From assembly GCA_947652115.1 (NCBI GenBank), contig OX393570.1:20185090-20249089 (forward strand): a DNA stretch of 64,000 bases, written 5' to 3'. The notes beneath the pieces are model-generated. The model ran no database searches, was not told the origin of the DNA, and saw only the letters and a program-made list of their open reading frames with translations. Origin of the DNA: Blastomussa wellsi (Eukaryota > Cnidaria > Anthozoa > Scleractinia > Plerogyridae). Both the position numbers and the translations under genes were made by a program. Numbering within the stretch: position 1 is the first letter of the stretch; each line of letters starts with the position of its first letter. Below, piece after piece: positions 47,101 to 57,472 of the stretch.

Positions 47101-50100
47101 GAACTGCTGCCACCTCATTTCTTCATCAACTGTCACAAACAGAAAAGGGAAGACTTGGTCTTACCAATTGTAAACATATCAAATGGTAAGAGACATAACC
47201 AAGTGCTGGAAAGGGTTTCAAACCTATTTCTCTATTTCCTGTTTATTAAGTTTGCATACAAGTCTAGTGGCCCATCAGGCCTTAGCGTTTCCTAGTTTCC
47301 TTAGCATGAAGTATTTCTACTTGGATGCTACAGTGTACGTATGTTAGTCAATTGCAGGGTTATGTGCCAGCATCAAATTTGCCGGTACCCATTCATATAC
47401 CTCAGTGAGGAAGGGTAGTGATCCAGGATCTAGGAGAGGGGTACAGGGGTGTGCATCCCTCCCCCTCCCCCAGTCTACCCCTGCAAAAAAGGAAAAAACT
47501 ATGTGGTTTATTGACCATTTTCGCATTGCCCATAATACACCTTGTTTGCCCCCCAAAGTTTTGCAAAACCTTTGTTTCCCAATTCTCCTGGGTATTACAG
47601 TCGTCCCAAGATAATCTGAAGACAATGCTTATGCAAAAGTTTGGGGGGTTAACAAGGTGTATTCTGTGCAATGCGAAAATGGCGATTTGGTGGTTATGTC
47701 ATTTCTTAGTGGTGCCCCCCTCCCTCCCCCTCCTAAGAAAAATCTTGGATCCACCCCTGCAGTGTCCAAGCCATGGCTAGAACCCTGACCCTCTGATCTG
47801 GAGTCCAGTCCACTAACCAGCTTTGCCACAACACCACTCACATTTTAGTGTGTGAAAAACAGAAATATAAAATTATATGGTTTTCTCTGCAGTGTAACAG
47901 AAGCCTTATTTTCACTTGTGCAAAGGGGAACAAACACAGCTGTTGTGGCAATGTCAACCATTAATAACTTAGCTTTGGAGCAAGGGTATGCTATTTCTCA
48001 GAATTAGAACAGCTAATTCAATTTCAATTGCTTTATAATTACACAATTTAGTATATAGTAATCAGTAAGCCAGATATAAAATATGCTTTGAACTGAATTT
48101 TGCCAAATTTGCTCTTTCAGATTCTGTGAAAAAATACGAGATCTTGTCGACTATGATTTTCTAAGCATCTCTCAGAAATTTGTGGTAAGTGGATAATTTC
48201 TGGTTATGAACTTCACATTGTATTGTGTCAAAAAATATCCACTCTCTCCTTCCCCACAGAGAATTTTTTGGTTTGGACCCCTCCTCTCCTCTGAAAATTA
48301 CAATTTTAGGTTTGTACTTCCTTTTGAAATTTTTGATCTTTTCAAGTCCCCGCCCCCCACCCCTTTGGCTTGTCAATGATTGTCCTTCACATTTGTCCCT
48401 CCTTGTTTGTGAGCAAAAATGTCCACAGGTCCATCTTTCGTTCCAACCTCCATTCCTATATGTTGTGTGCAATGTGCATGCTTAGCTGTGTGTGTTTATT
48501 AATCTTTTCTGAATAGCTAAAGTTGTGTGAGGGAAACACAAAAGCATCTCATGAACCCACAGATAACTGGTCTCTAGTGTCGTCTGGTTTATCGGCTTTA
48601 GCCAACATGGCCAGTGACACTCACATAAGAAACAGGATTGCTGAGGAACAAGCATGGTGGGAAACAAGCATCAAGTTCCTGGTTTGTGCTCTGTTAAACA
48701 TTCTTGCTAAGAAGTTGTGTCTAACATAGTTGTGAAAAAAAAAATACAAAAGTTTGTTTGTTGCAGCCCTGCTGCTCCCAACTGATGGTTAAATATTTTA
48801 TTTAAGTTTATAATAATTTATTACTAGTAGTAATCAAAGATCAGAGAGTGCGTTCGACGATTTCGATTCACTTGGCTGCATTTTGATTTGGTTTCCCGAA
48901 ATTCAAGCTTTCTTTAATACTGAAATCAACATTTTAAATATCAGTATGAAACTCTTAACATAACTGTAGTTGATGAACATGATTTTTTCCGATTTATTCA
49001 TACAAATACAATGTTTGGAGTTTTTTGCATTGCGTGACACCGCTATTCACGAATAACAAAGCTGCATGCAGTCAATGTTTCGAAAACCGCAGACTGTGTA
49101 TGAATATCATTTCTTTGTCGCCCAACAAATGCACATGCAAGCTAAAATGCAAACATAAAATTGACGATTACAAAGACTGTCACCGCACTGATCGAAATCT
49201 GCTGTTATATATTCGCACCAGGAGTTGTACAATCTTCGAAAGGCTGATTTGAACAGTAGAGCGTCACAACCCTGTACGCGGGCAGACGTTGAATCTCCAA
49301 TGAAAAGAAACACAGTCCAGAATTCGACAATCCGCAAAAGCACAATCAAGAACTCGACAATCCACCAAGACGCGAAGCAAGAACGTGAAACTCGACTCCG
49401 CTAGAAACGAAGCACATGGTCGACGGAAATGACGTCATTTGCCCCTGAAAAAAAATGTTCGGGGGGGCCAAAACGGACTGTACCTACACCACCAAAATCT
49501 CGATTCAAACTGGTTTATAATGCCTTCTCCTTTCGTTGAACGCAATTAATCAATTTATTCATTTTAATTTGCACCTGAATTAAAGTGTCTGCTAAAATGT
49601 CAGTCACCATGGATGGCTATATGTGAGAAGTCTTCTAGTGTCTTCAGGAACATTTGACTCTCTGGTAGAGACAATGATGGTTCCTTTTGCAAGTTACTTA
49701 CCAGACACAAAACATGAAGCAAAACAATACTGCCCCAAAATACAGTAAATCACAAACAGGAGTAAAACATTGTCAGTGCCATTCTTTAAGTTTGTTGTAT
49801 CGGTTCTTTTTAGTTTTTGTTCTTATTATGTTTAACACAGGATTGCCATAGCCGTGGAATACAATTAGACCAGAAAGTAAGATGCTCCGTCTTTTCATTA
49901 CTGGGTTTGTTGTCAAATATATCCATGCAACCAAACCAACACCAGAAGGTATGTTAGCTAGTGGAAGTCAGAACAAAAACAAAATGTAGTTAATAGAGTG
50001 ATGAGCAGTGGTTTAGTATACATGTGCAGGATGTTGACTGGCCACAAAGGTGGGATGGCTATCTCTGACATAGATGACAAAATGTCCTTTGATATTGCTG

Positions 50101-53100
50101 CTGACAGGGATTTAACGTGCATCAATATCAAAGTTGGTAACAGATTTGATGCGAATCAAGGTAGTCACATAACATGGTTACTTTTGCCACACCTTTAATA
50201 ACCATCAGAGTACTGAATGTCATCAAAAGCAAAGATGGCCTTTGAAACACAGTCTTTACCATATTTGACCCAGGTTAAAAGTATGTTTCTTGCATTGTGT
50301 TGAACCACTAGAATGGTGGGCAACTAAGGCAACTGCCTACTTTCCAAAGAACAGTACTGTTATTGTTTTGACAGTGCACCATCACTGACACTGAAAGAGG
50401 CAAACTCATAAAACTAAAAATTAAAATATTAATATTTCTTGTGTTCTCTGAAAAGGAGTGTAACAAGATTTCTTGTCCTGCAGGATGCAGCTCCAAAGCT
50501 GATTCCATCACTCATTGAGATGTTGAACACAGGACATGATGAAATCTGTGAGGTACAAAACATAGTCTTTGCATAGATAAACCCTTTTCCAGCAGGCACA
50601 ATTCTTCATCGATCAAACATGTTTTTTTTCAAACCGGATATTCAGTTATACTATCAATCAATGACAGTTTCCATTAATTTTTTACGTACGTGTTTAAGTT
50701 TGAAGGTGGTGGAATCACACTTGATTGGAGATTTTATGCTGACCGAGGTTCTTGCAGTTCAGTCTGTTTTAATGCGTCGGCCATCTTGGATGACTGAAAT
50801 CCAAATTTAAAAGTTGTCACATAAGCCGAATTCAAGTGTCTATGCTCAAATTTGCTCAGAAATTGCCTTAATCTATCAGCTTTTTTCCTATGGGTCTAAA
50901 ACGACCCATAAACATAGGATCTGTCAGGAATGAGTTAAACCACACTGAATTCTATGATGACAACTTCCTTATGTGAAATTAAAGTGAACATCCTATCTGA
51001 CATACTAGTATTCCTTTTGTTTAATATTTAGCGCAGTCTCGCTACCATCAGATATCTCCTGGCTCATTCAACTGAGGCATTAAATCAAGCATGTGATCAG
51101 AAAATCCACGTCCATGTGCTGCGCATTTTAAAGGTGCTTGTACCAGTTGTTATCCTTATAATATTTGACTCAAAAGGTTGAGCTTTTGGTTATAATGTTT
51201 TGGAAGTGTTTGCTGGATAACTGATTTTGCATTCATTTTGATCTGCAGCTGGTGATTCTTAGCAGCCATTTTCAAGTGGGATGGGGAGCAAGTACGAGAG
51301 AAACTGTGAAAAAATATGCCATCAAAGTAATGGCGCTGTGCACAATGGAAAGAAAAGATGCGAGGGAAGCTGTGTTGAGTGAAAAAGGTATGCGCATATG
51401 CATAGTTTTGTTTGATTGCCTTTTACTGCCCACAGGAGTCATAGTGGCCAAATGTTTAGTAGACTGCACATCAAATGGTCCGGGTTTGAGCCTTGGCCTG
51501 GGCACTGTGTTGTTTTCTTGGGGAAGACTCTTAACTCTCATAGTGAATTGGCCACTGTAAAGAGATTCAAGAGCTGACGTTTCGAGCGTTAGCCCTTTGT
51601 TGGATTCGCTCCAACGAAGGGCTAACGCTCGAAACGTCAGCTCTTGAATCTCTTTACGGTGGCCAATTGACATTATTAACCCAGTTGATGAAACCAAATT
51701 ATATTGTTATACTTCCCGCCGACGCAGCACCGCAGTTTCTTTAGAAACTTACCCCCTCTAACTCTCATAGTGCCTCTCTTCACCCAGGTGTATAAATACG
51801 TATCGGCAAAGTAATGCTGGGGGGTAACCCTATGTGATGGACTAGCATCCCTTCCAGGGGGAGTAGAGGTAGCCCCAGTTGCTTCATGCTGTGGAAACTG
51901 GGGTAAACTCCAGCCTGATGGGTTGCTAGGCTCAACGCAGACTTTACCTTTTAGTGCACACAGATACCAAAATTATACCAATGAAGTGTGAATTGTCAAG
52001 ATAGACCTGGAAGGTAGAGGGTAAAGTCTGTCTGCAATCCTAGTGATCCATCAGGCCAGAGCTTATCCCAGTTTCCTTAGCATGCAGTGACTTAGTGTAT
52101 TTCTACTCCCCCCTGGATGGGATGCTAGTCTATCGCAGGGTGACCCCCCAACATTAAATTCGCCAGTACCCATTTATACACTTGGGTGGAGATAGACACC
52201 GTTATTACATAAAGTGTCTTTCACAGGAACACAGTCCAATGCCTGAGAAGAGAAACGGAGAGAAACAAAGTAGTTTTTATCTTATAAGAGATTCAAGAGC
52301 TGATGTTTCGAGCGTTAGCCCTTCGCCGGAGCGAATCGGATTCGGATTCGCTCCAACAAAGGGCTAACGCTCGAATCGTCAGCTCTTGAATCTCTTTACG
52401 GTGGCCAATTCACATTATCAACCCAGTTGATAAAACCAAATTATATTGTTATACTTCCCACCGACGCAGCACCACAGTTTCTTTTGAAACTTACCCCCTC
52501 TAGTTTTTATCTTGTTTGTAGCTTTGGACTTTTTAGTTCAGTTGCTGCACGGTACGGATGAAACCATCATAGGAAATACAGCTCTATGCCTTAGCCACTG
52601 TGTCGACATGGGTAAGTTATATTTTTGGACTTTTTACTACAAGGCTGCATGGATTATGAATCAGATTACTATGTTGAATACCAGTATTAAAGCATACTCA
52701 GATTCAGATTAAAAAATGGTTTTGACACTACCCTGAGGCTAGATTCATATATAAGCTCCAACTGCCATCAGTTACCCAGAGAAAACACCCAACAATTGTG
52801 TGATCCTTACAATACCTGCAGAAAGCTGAGATTTAAAATGAAATGCCATTCTGACATTATGTAGCATTATGCAGATCTGAGAAGACTCTCTAAGTGGTTA
52901 CATGAATTGGACGAATCAGGACTACTTCCTGGATCAGAGTAGTGTTATGCTCTCAGTTTGGGTCAAAGTATGATGTACAGTGGTGTACAATAATGCAAGT
53001 TACTCCCATAAGTTATGTGGATAACATGAAACAGGGTGAGATCTCATCCTCTGTTTTGCTTGCTAGCAAAACCTGTTGTTAGCGGCTATCATTATAATTT

Positions 53101-54648
53101 AAGAACAAACCCCCAGCAATTTTACTTGTTTAAAAACTTTATTTACTTTACCTAATTTTCTGGAAATGTTCACCAGACATTGTAAAACCAAAGTCTTATT
53201 AACATTGATTCAAGTTGCAAAGTAATGTTTTGCATATCACTAGCAATAATGGACTCTCAAGTGGATAACATTAATGTAGCCCTGCATCACGAGTATTGTA
53301 CCCAGGGTTGTTCATAACTGTTAAAGTAGCTGGCAAAAAATAGGAAGATATCAAGCAAACTGCAGCTCAGTGAGCAAACGATAATAAATTTCTGGTGATT
53401 TTTCAAGGAATGGCTCTAGAATTTGAAAAATCTGGCAAGATTTTTCAAATTCCAATCAACTTCTATCCTTGCCATCCTAAGTGATAGGCGACAATAAACG
53501 GTTTCAGTGCAGTGATATCGTCCTAGGAAACAAAACTACACCGTCCATTATCTTTTGGTGTCCATTGGTGCAAGAACATATTTCAGCATACTTTTCAAAA
53601 TGATGCCAAAATACCGTGACAGTGCCCCTTTAATTCTGCTGGCTGTTAGGGACAACCCTTAGTATTGTACTGTTTCCGATTAGCTCTAATGACCAATAAT
53701 GGATAACAGCTTTTATTGCCAATTATAATGAAAAAGTACCGATTAATTTGAAATAGTGTGAAATTATTATGATCTTGGTAAACTTCTGACTGTTGGTTTT
53801 ACAGTGGAAGTGAGTCAGCATCTGGCTGGTGTTAGTGGTGTTGTGGAAATTCTCCTGAAACATGCGACAAGTGATGAGTTGTGTAAGGATGCCAAACAGA
53901 ATGCTGCCATTTGTTTAGCTAAACTTGCCACAGCAGACAAAAGGTACTGTCACACCAGTGTGATAATTGTAGGTATCTGGTGGTGCAGCAACATTCAGCT
54001 ACACAAAGGCGAAGTGCAGTGGCCTAAATGGTTAGTCCACTGGACTCCGGATCGGATGGTCTGGGTTCGAGCCTCTAGCCGGGGTACTACGTTGTGTTCT
54101 TGGGAAAGGCACTTTACTCTCACAGTGCCTCTCTTCACCCAGGTGTATAAATGGGTACCGGCAAATTTACTGCTGGGGGTAACCCTGCAATGGACTATGA
54201 TTGATTCACCCTTATGTAATTTTTGTTAAACGGAAGTCGAATCCCTCAAACATTTATTTTTTCATTGTAAGTGTACAGAGGCCTTTTGGCAAGTTCTTAT
54301 ATCTTGGCTTAAGAAACATAATTTGTATGTAGAGACCATAACGCTCACGACTATTTTATTCGGCGAGTTTAGAGAAAGTGAAGATAACATTATTTTAAAT
54401 CACCTGATACTCATGGCAAAGTTTTTCATCTCTAAATGCAAACTGAGCAATATGGAACCATCATTAAAGGTTTTTGCAGCCAAGATTAAGATTAGATTAA
54501 GTAGTATGAACCCTGTTCAATGATGTTGCAGTTGTTGCTGTCTTACGTGTGTATTTTTATTTTACTTTTCAGGCACCTTGAAAAACTGAAGGAAATGCAT
54601 GGCCTTGAAATACTTCACTCAGTGATACAAAACACAAACCTTAGCTGA
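38194..54648 (+). CDS. TTC12: Tetratricopeptide repeat protein 12 (dynein arm assembly)
   Basis: Twenty-two exons, all GT-AG and phase-consistent: 38194-38257, 39635-39843, 40419-40443, 41074-41273, 41816-41875, 42492-42563, 43614-43674, 44456-44508, 44638-44767, 44937-45006, 45759-45853, 47017-47185, 47893-47985, 48121-48184, 48517-48681, 49841-49948, 50484-50552, 51032-51133, 51249-51387, 52522-52611, 53805-53943, 54573-54648. They join into 750 residues (human 705). The start matches the family (ELQKFLGKVDEI vs human DLQKFLKNVDEI). EDAKERAK precedes TPRs at about residues 117-232 (KGKGNDAFKEEKYKEAISNY, PVLYTNRAQAYIKL). Armadillo-like helices follow to the C terminus, ending HLEKLKEMHGLEIL. 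TTC12 is a cytoplasmic factor for preassembly of axonemal dynein arms in motile cilia. Exon 3 is a 25-base microexon needed to keep frame. Introns are full of transposons. Confidence 0.95.
40168..40350. mobile_element. TIR element (AAAGAGGCCCTGCCA)
   Basis: TTAAAGAGGCCCTGCCAGGG faces CCGTGGCAGGGCCACATTAA. About 180 bases in TTC12 intron 2. The 105-aa frame through it has no family features. Confidence 0.6.
41540..41600 (+). mobile_element. Penelope-like 3' fragment with degenerate hammerhead motif
   Basis: GATGTT (41556-41561), loop AGCTC, AACGTC (41567-41572) form a six-pair stem II, followed by GAAAC (41573-41577) and GTC. The expected CUGANGA core before it reads TTGATAA (41548-41554), two changes. 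A T-run follows. In TTC12 intron 4. Confidence 0.4.
42787..43515. mobile_element. Non-autonomous element with TTAA target sites (piggyBac-like)
   Basis: Perfect 15-base TIRs GGTTACTATGCACCT (42791-42805) and AGGTGCATAGTAACC (43497-43511), each flanked by TTAA (42787-42790, 43512-43515). TTAA duplication is the hallmark of piggyBac insertion, though other TTAA-targeting families exist. About 721 bases, no transposase frame. In TTC12 intron 6. Confidence 0.75.
43896..44260. mobile_element. TIR element with repeated CCTAAAAGGTACC motif
   Basis: Ends CCCAGGGGGGAGGAATCCCC and GGGAAGTCCCCCCCAGGGGG are inverted. Inside, CCCTAAAAGGTACC or a one-base variant occurs five times (near 43960, 44015, 44121, 44169, 44202), always in the same direction. 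TTC12 intron 7. Confidence 0.65.
44274..44350 (+). pseudogene. tRNA-like sequence, probably a tRNA-derived pseudogene
   Basis: TAGCTCAGTTGGTTAGAGCA is a textbook D arm and A box, and GGTTTGAATTC is close to a B box. The first bases resemble tRNA-Thr (GGCTCC). The acceptor strands do not pair properly, the T stem is mismatched, and CCAGA/TCTGG leaves a six-base anticodon loop instead of seven. Not a working tRNA as it stands. It sits just after the element at 43896-44260. Confidence 0.5.
46100..46390 (+). mobile_element. tRNA-derived SINE, near full length
   Basis: The head GTGTTGGCCTAATGGTTTAG (A box) and GGTTCGAGCCC (intact B box) is the best pol III promoter pair among the copies. The body ends GGACAAGCTCCGGCCTGA. 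TTC12 intron 11; no clear target duplication. Confidence 0.82.
46440..46690. repeat. Dispersed repeat, copy 1 (second copy 57925-58370)
   Basis: TTTGCTTTGGTTTTGCATTA, then TCAACCAATCAAAAGTAAAA and AACCAATTGTGACTCACATG, recur in diverged form near 57928-58040. Downstream GTTCACTGGATTGTCT / GTTCATTGGCTTGTCT also match. Class unknown. Confidence 0.5.
47256..47835 (-). mobile_element. SINE copy interrupted by another element
   Basis: Reverse-oriented SINE tail (GTGGCCCATCAGGCCTTAGC, CCGGTACCCATTCATATACC) at 47256-47402 and head (TGGCTAGAACCC, TCTGGAGTCCAGTCCACTAA) at 47763-47835. They are split by 47403-47762, and about 40 bases of SINE body are missing at the junction. TTC12 intron 12. Confidence 0.75.
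47403..47762. mobile_element. TIR element with a second MITE inside it
   Basis: Outer ends GTGATCCAGGATCTAGGAGA and CTAAGAAAAATCTTGGATCC are imperfect inverted repeats flanked by polypurine/polypyrimidine tracts. Inside, 47514-47684 is the second copy of the foldback family at 293-470: CCCATAATACACCTTG, CCCCCCAAAGTTTTGCAAAA, AGTTTGGGGGGTTAACAAGG. Three generations of insertion are nested with the SINE. Confidence 0.7.
51437..51955 (+). mobile_element. SINE copy split by a Penelope-like insertion
   Basis: SINE head at 51437-51545 (TAGTGGCCAAATGTTTAGTA, GGTTTGAGCC) and body at 51759-51955 (CTCACCCAGG-type, CCCTTCCAGGGGGAGTAGAG). The two parts share the duplicated TAACTCTCATAGTG, showing that the insert at 51546-51758 came later. 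TTC12 intron 19. Confidence 0.78.
51546..51758 (+). mobile_element. Short Penelope-like / retrozyme-like element, copy A
   Basis: Flanked by 14-base duplications TAACTCTCATAGTG (51532-51545, 51759-51772). A 50-base foldback (AATTGGCCACTGTAAAGAGA...GAGCGTTAGCCC and its complement) is followed by the tail GACGCAGCACCGCAGTTTCT...ACTTACCCCCTC. The right arm reads CCAACGA (51611-51617, where a hammerhead would need CUGANGA), a GGGC-TAAC-GCTC hairpin, GAAAC (51631-51635) and GTC. Two core bases differ, so it is probably inactive. Confidence 0.65.
52018..52228 (-). mobile_element. tRNA-derived SINE, reverse orientation, 5'-truncated
   Basis: GGTAAAGTCTG, CATCAGGCCAGAGCTTATCC, TCCCCCCTGGATGGGATGCT and AGTACCCATTTATACACTTG are the reverse of the SINE body. 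The tRNA head is absent. TTC12 intron 19. Confidence 0.75.
52284..52500 (+). mobile_element. Penelope-like element copy B at TTC12 exon 20 acceptor
   Basis: Same foldback and tail as copy A (AGATTCAAGAGCTGATGTTT, GACGCAGCACCACAGTTTCT, CTTACCCCCTC), 5'-shortened. Perfect 13-base duplications TAGTTTTTATCTT at 52271-52283 and 52501-52513. The right-hand duplication is part of the polypyrimidine tract of exon 20, which begins at 52522. Confidence 0.72.
53344..53632. mobile_element. MITE copy of the GGGGCACTGTCAC family
   Basis: Matches 24143-24422 through GAAGATATCAA, AAGGAATGGCTCTAGAATTT, GTGATAGGCGACAATAAACG and the right terminus TACCGTGACAGTGCCCCTTT. The left terminal repeat is missing. TTC12 intron 20. 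Confidence 0.7.
54008..54194 (+). mobile_element. tRNA-derived SINE, 3'-truncated
   Basis: Head GTGGCCTAAATGGTTAGTCC, GGTTCGAGCC (B box), body to CCCTGCAATGGACTA. There the sequence switches abruptly to LINE-derived sequence. TTC12 intron 21. Confidence 0.78.
54196..54525 (+). pseudogene. Fragment of a non-LTR retrotransposon (C-terminal RT region)
   Basis: A zinc-binding-like motif C-x2-C...H-x4-C (LCNFC, then ESLKHLFFHCKC) followed by EAFWQVLISWLKK and LMAKFFISKCK is typical of the C terminus of LINE polyproteins. The frame carries a stop (TAA) directly after LCNFC at about 54225 and then stays open to the TGA at 54521. Dead 5'-truncated insertion in the sense direction of TTC12, joined directly to the truncated SINE. 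Confidence 0.65.
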
Positions 54649-56278
54649 CAAACTAATGGGCTCCCTGAGCACTTTGCCTGCGAGTGTTTGTTAGTTTTGA
54701 AGGAAGCCCCTTGAAACAAGTCTATTTTCTTGTAGGAACAGTGAAGGACAAGCCTTCAGATTCAAGGTTACAACAATTTAAGCAAAATACGGACTTGTCT
54801 ACGGCAAAATAAGGACAGTTTAAGGGACAACAAGGACTTTATAATTATTATAAAAAAATTAAAGTGTATCTAAATTATTGTAAATTCTGTTTCAAGCTTG
54901 TTGGTCACTCCATTTTAAATGTACATTATTTATACTGTACTAAATTAGTAGATATTTAAGTTAGAATTTGACTGAAGTAGATATATAGAATACAGTGATT
55001 TTAGCCTTTTAACAACCAATTCAATTTTAAAGTTACACAGCAAGTAGACAAGACCAAAATTGACACAAAGCATTCTGATATTTTAGGTATTTTGAGCATT
55101 GTAAACGTGTGCTTTATCCAAACTGTTTACTGTTTCACTAGCCAGGCAGCCAGCCCCTAGACCGAGTACCACACCCATGGCTACCAAATCCCTGCAACCC
55201 AGCCATGAGCCCCCACACCAAGCATCCAGGTAACCGTCACACTGCCAAGCAGTGGAAATAGGGAAGGCCCAGCACAGGATGGCTGATGAAGCTGCACAAT
55301 GAACTCTGCTGTGTGACTGAGGGAACCATGTGATCCTGTGAGCCCAGGATGCAGACCGCTAACTGTTGACATGTACCGCTCTTTGTTGTTAACTTTGTTA
55401 AATATGCTTTTAACTTCATTAAATAGGCCTTTTGTATTGGTCACATGATTCTCAAAATGATGTCTAGTTTACTAAATAAATACAGAAAAGTGCTGCAAAT
55501 AACTGTTGGACAAACTTTTTTTAATATTTTATTATTATAATATTAATATTTATTATATTTTGGCTGACCAAAATTTGCCAATTATGTCCTGTGAAATCTC
55601 GACTGTGGTCGGGCAGAGTGTCTGGACAATTTTTTTACATCTTCTAATGCAAATGCCAGTGTTCTTCATTGACGACATGTCATCGAGCAGGAAAACAATT
55701 ATTTGCAGCCCTGGCAGAGGTAATTATAAAGCAAAAAAGGTGAACATGCTGGTCATGATTGGGCTACGTTATGGCAGATTAAAATATTTTTGAAGCTAAC
55801 GAGTAGCTGACAGGTGTCAACTCTGAACCTGAGGTATCAAGAAGCCATCTTAAAATAGTACACAAGAGGGTCTGCTGAACAAGGGATGTGACAAGCTGTG
55901 TGTAAAGTATGTTACTAACTGTGAAAATCAGTAATATTTTACTAGGTACCTGGTATTTACTTTAGGAAGTTTTCTGTACATAACTTATATTTTAGTAGTC
56001 TTAACTAGTTTGCAAGTGACACTATGTGCCATTGACACTAAATAATTATATTAATAATTTTGTGGCCATGTTTTGGTGTACTGTGAAAGAAACCTTAGTT
56101 ACAGGGGCCAGATCACACGGTTTTAGGCGATAAAATTATTATCACGATGTATATAAACGTTTCTTAATAAACAGTGAAATAATATAATTGTAAAATTCAT
56201 TGGGTGTGTGACAGGAAAGAATTTAATAAAGGCAGACAGATTACAGCTCAAGCTACAGCAATGTTACAGTATTTGTCT

Positions 56279-56680
56279 AACTACAGTAACTGGGTAGGTG
56301 GAACTCAATAAGTCTACAAGGTAAATTGAAACAAACCCTTGCCAAATGACACCTGGGCACATCGTACACCCCTGAACAACTAACCACAGTAACTGGGTAG
56401 GTGGAACTCAATAAGTCTACGAGGTAAATTGAAACAAACCCTTGCCAAATGACACCTGGGCACACCATACACCCCTGAACAACTAACTACAGTAACTGGG
56501 TAGGTGGAACTCAATAAGTCTACAAGGTAAATTGAAACAAACCCTTGCCAAATGACACCTGGGCACATCAACACCCCTGAACAACTAACTACAATAACTG
56601 GGTAGGTGGAACTCAATAAGTCTACAAGGTAAATTGAAACAAACCCTTGCCAAATGACACCTGGGCACATCGTACACCAT
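56279..56680. repeat. 103-bp minisatellite, four copies
   Basis: Units start near 56281, 56384, 56487 and 56589 with ACAGTAACTGGGTAGGTGGA (last copy ACAATAAC). Each continues AACTCAATAAGTCTAC, GTAAATTGAAACAAACCC, TTGCCAAATGACACCTGGGC and ACACCCCTGAACAACTAA. Copies differ by only a few bases. The long minus-strand frame across it comes from the repeat. Confidence 0.9.
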
Positions 56681-56810
56681 TTCAGTATACAGTGTAAATT
56701 ATGGCAATCCACTGTAAGAAAAAAGATGGCAGCTGTACATTTTACCAAAATACCTTGCGACCCTAAGACAGCCCACAGGGTATATAGAAAGTTACAAAAT
56801 CCGGGCTCAT

Positions 56811-56950
56811 CCTCGGTGTAAAAACCTGTGAAACTCACGAGTGATGTAAAACAAAGAACGAACAAGACAACAAAGAACCTAGAAACAATATAGCACAGAA
56901 AAACAATAGATCAAAAACAAAGAAAAAAGTCACAGGTTTTTACACCGAGG
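56811..56950. repeat. Inverted repeat / foldback
   Basis: CCTCGGTGTAAAAACCTGTG pairs with CACAGGTTTTTACACCGAGG, about 100 bases apart, with an A-rich right interior. Confidence 0.65.
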
Positions 56951-57352
56951 TAAACCCACAATTCGTTCCTGTAGTGACAAAATTGTACTTTTTGGAATTG
57001 GGGTGGGGGGGGGGGGGGGGGGGTGTCATTATGTCCATGCTTGACTATCCAAGGAAAATGACATGGTTTGGCTATAGGTTATTGAGAGGTTCATGAGAGT
57101 AATGGTTGCCACAAAGATTCATTTTTGCCTTGATGAAAATAAAATTACCCTGTCCAAACAAATGCAAAATGTTTCAATTGTCCCTGACTTTTCATCAATA
57201 TGTCAAATTTCCCTTACTCAAAATTAATTCCCTGACTTTTTGCTGACCTTAAAAAATTATAGCTATTTCCCTGAGATCATTTCCTGGCCTGTGGCTACCC
57301 TGAAATTGAGAGTTCAAGGAATTTGGTGTTCCATTTCGGCACCATGCCAGAT

Positions 57353-57472
57353 ATATTTTGCAGGTTGCAGGTTCAAAATGTAATTAACATTGGGAAGCCG
57401 CTGGCACTAACGGAAACGAGAGGTTGTTTTCCCAATGTTAATTACATTTTGAACCTGCAACCTGCAAAATAT
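57353..57472. mobile_element. Perfect 42-bp inverted repeat hairpin
   Basis: 57353-57394 and 57431-57472 are exact reverse complements (starts ATATTTTGCAGGTTGCAGGT), separated by 36 bases. Perfection suggests recent origin or ongoing correction. Close to the PSMD9 3' end. Confidence 0.85.

Noticed and set aside
49025..49252. Cys-rich 75-codon frame in TTC12 intron 15
   Set aside because: Cysteine spacing matches no domain I know and there are no supporting splice sites.
56380..56865. 161-codon open frame on the minus strand with repeated VSIYLVDLLSSTY
   Set aside because: The repeats are translations of the 103-bp minisatellite, whose unit length is not a multiple of three.
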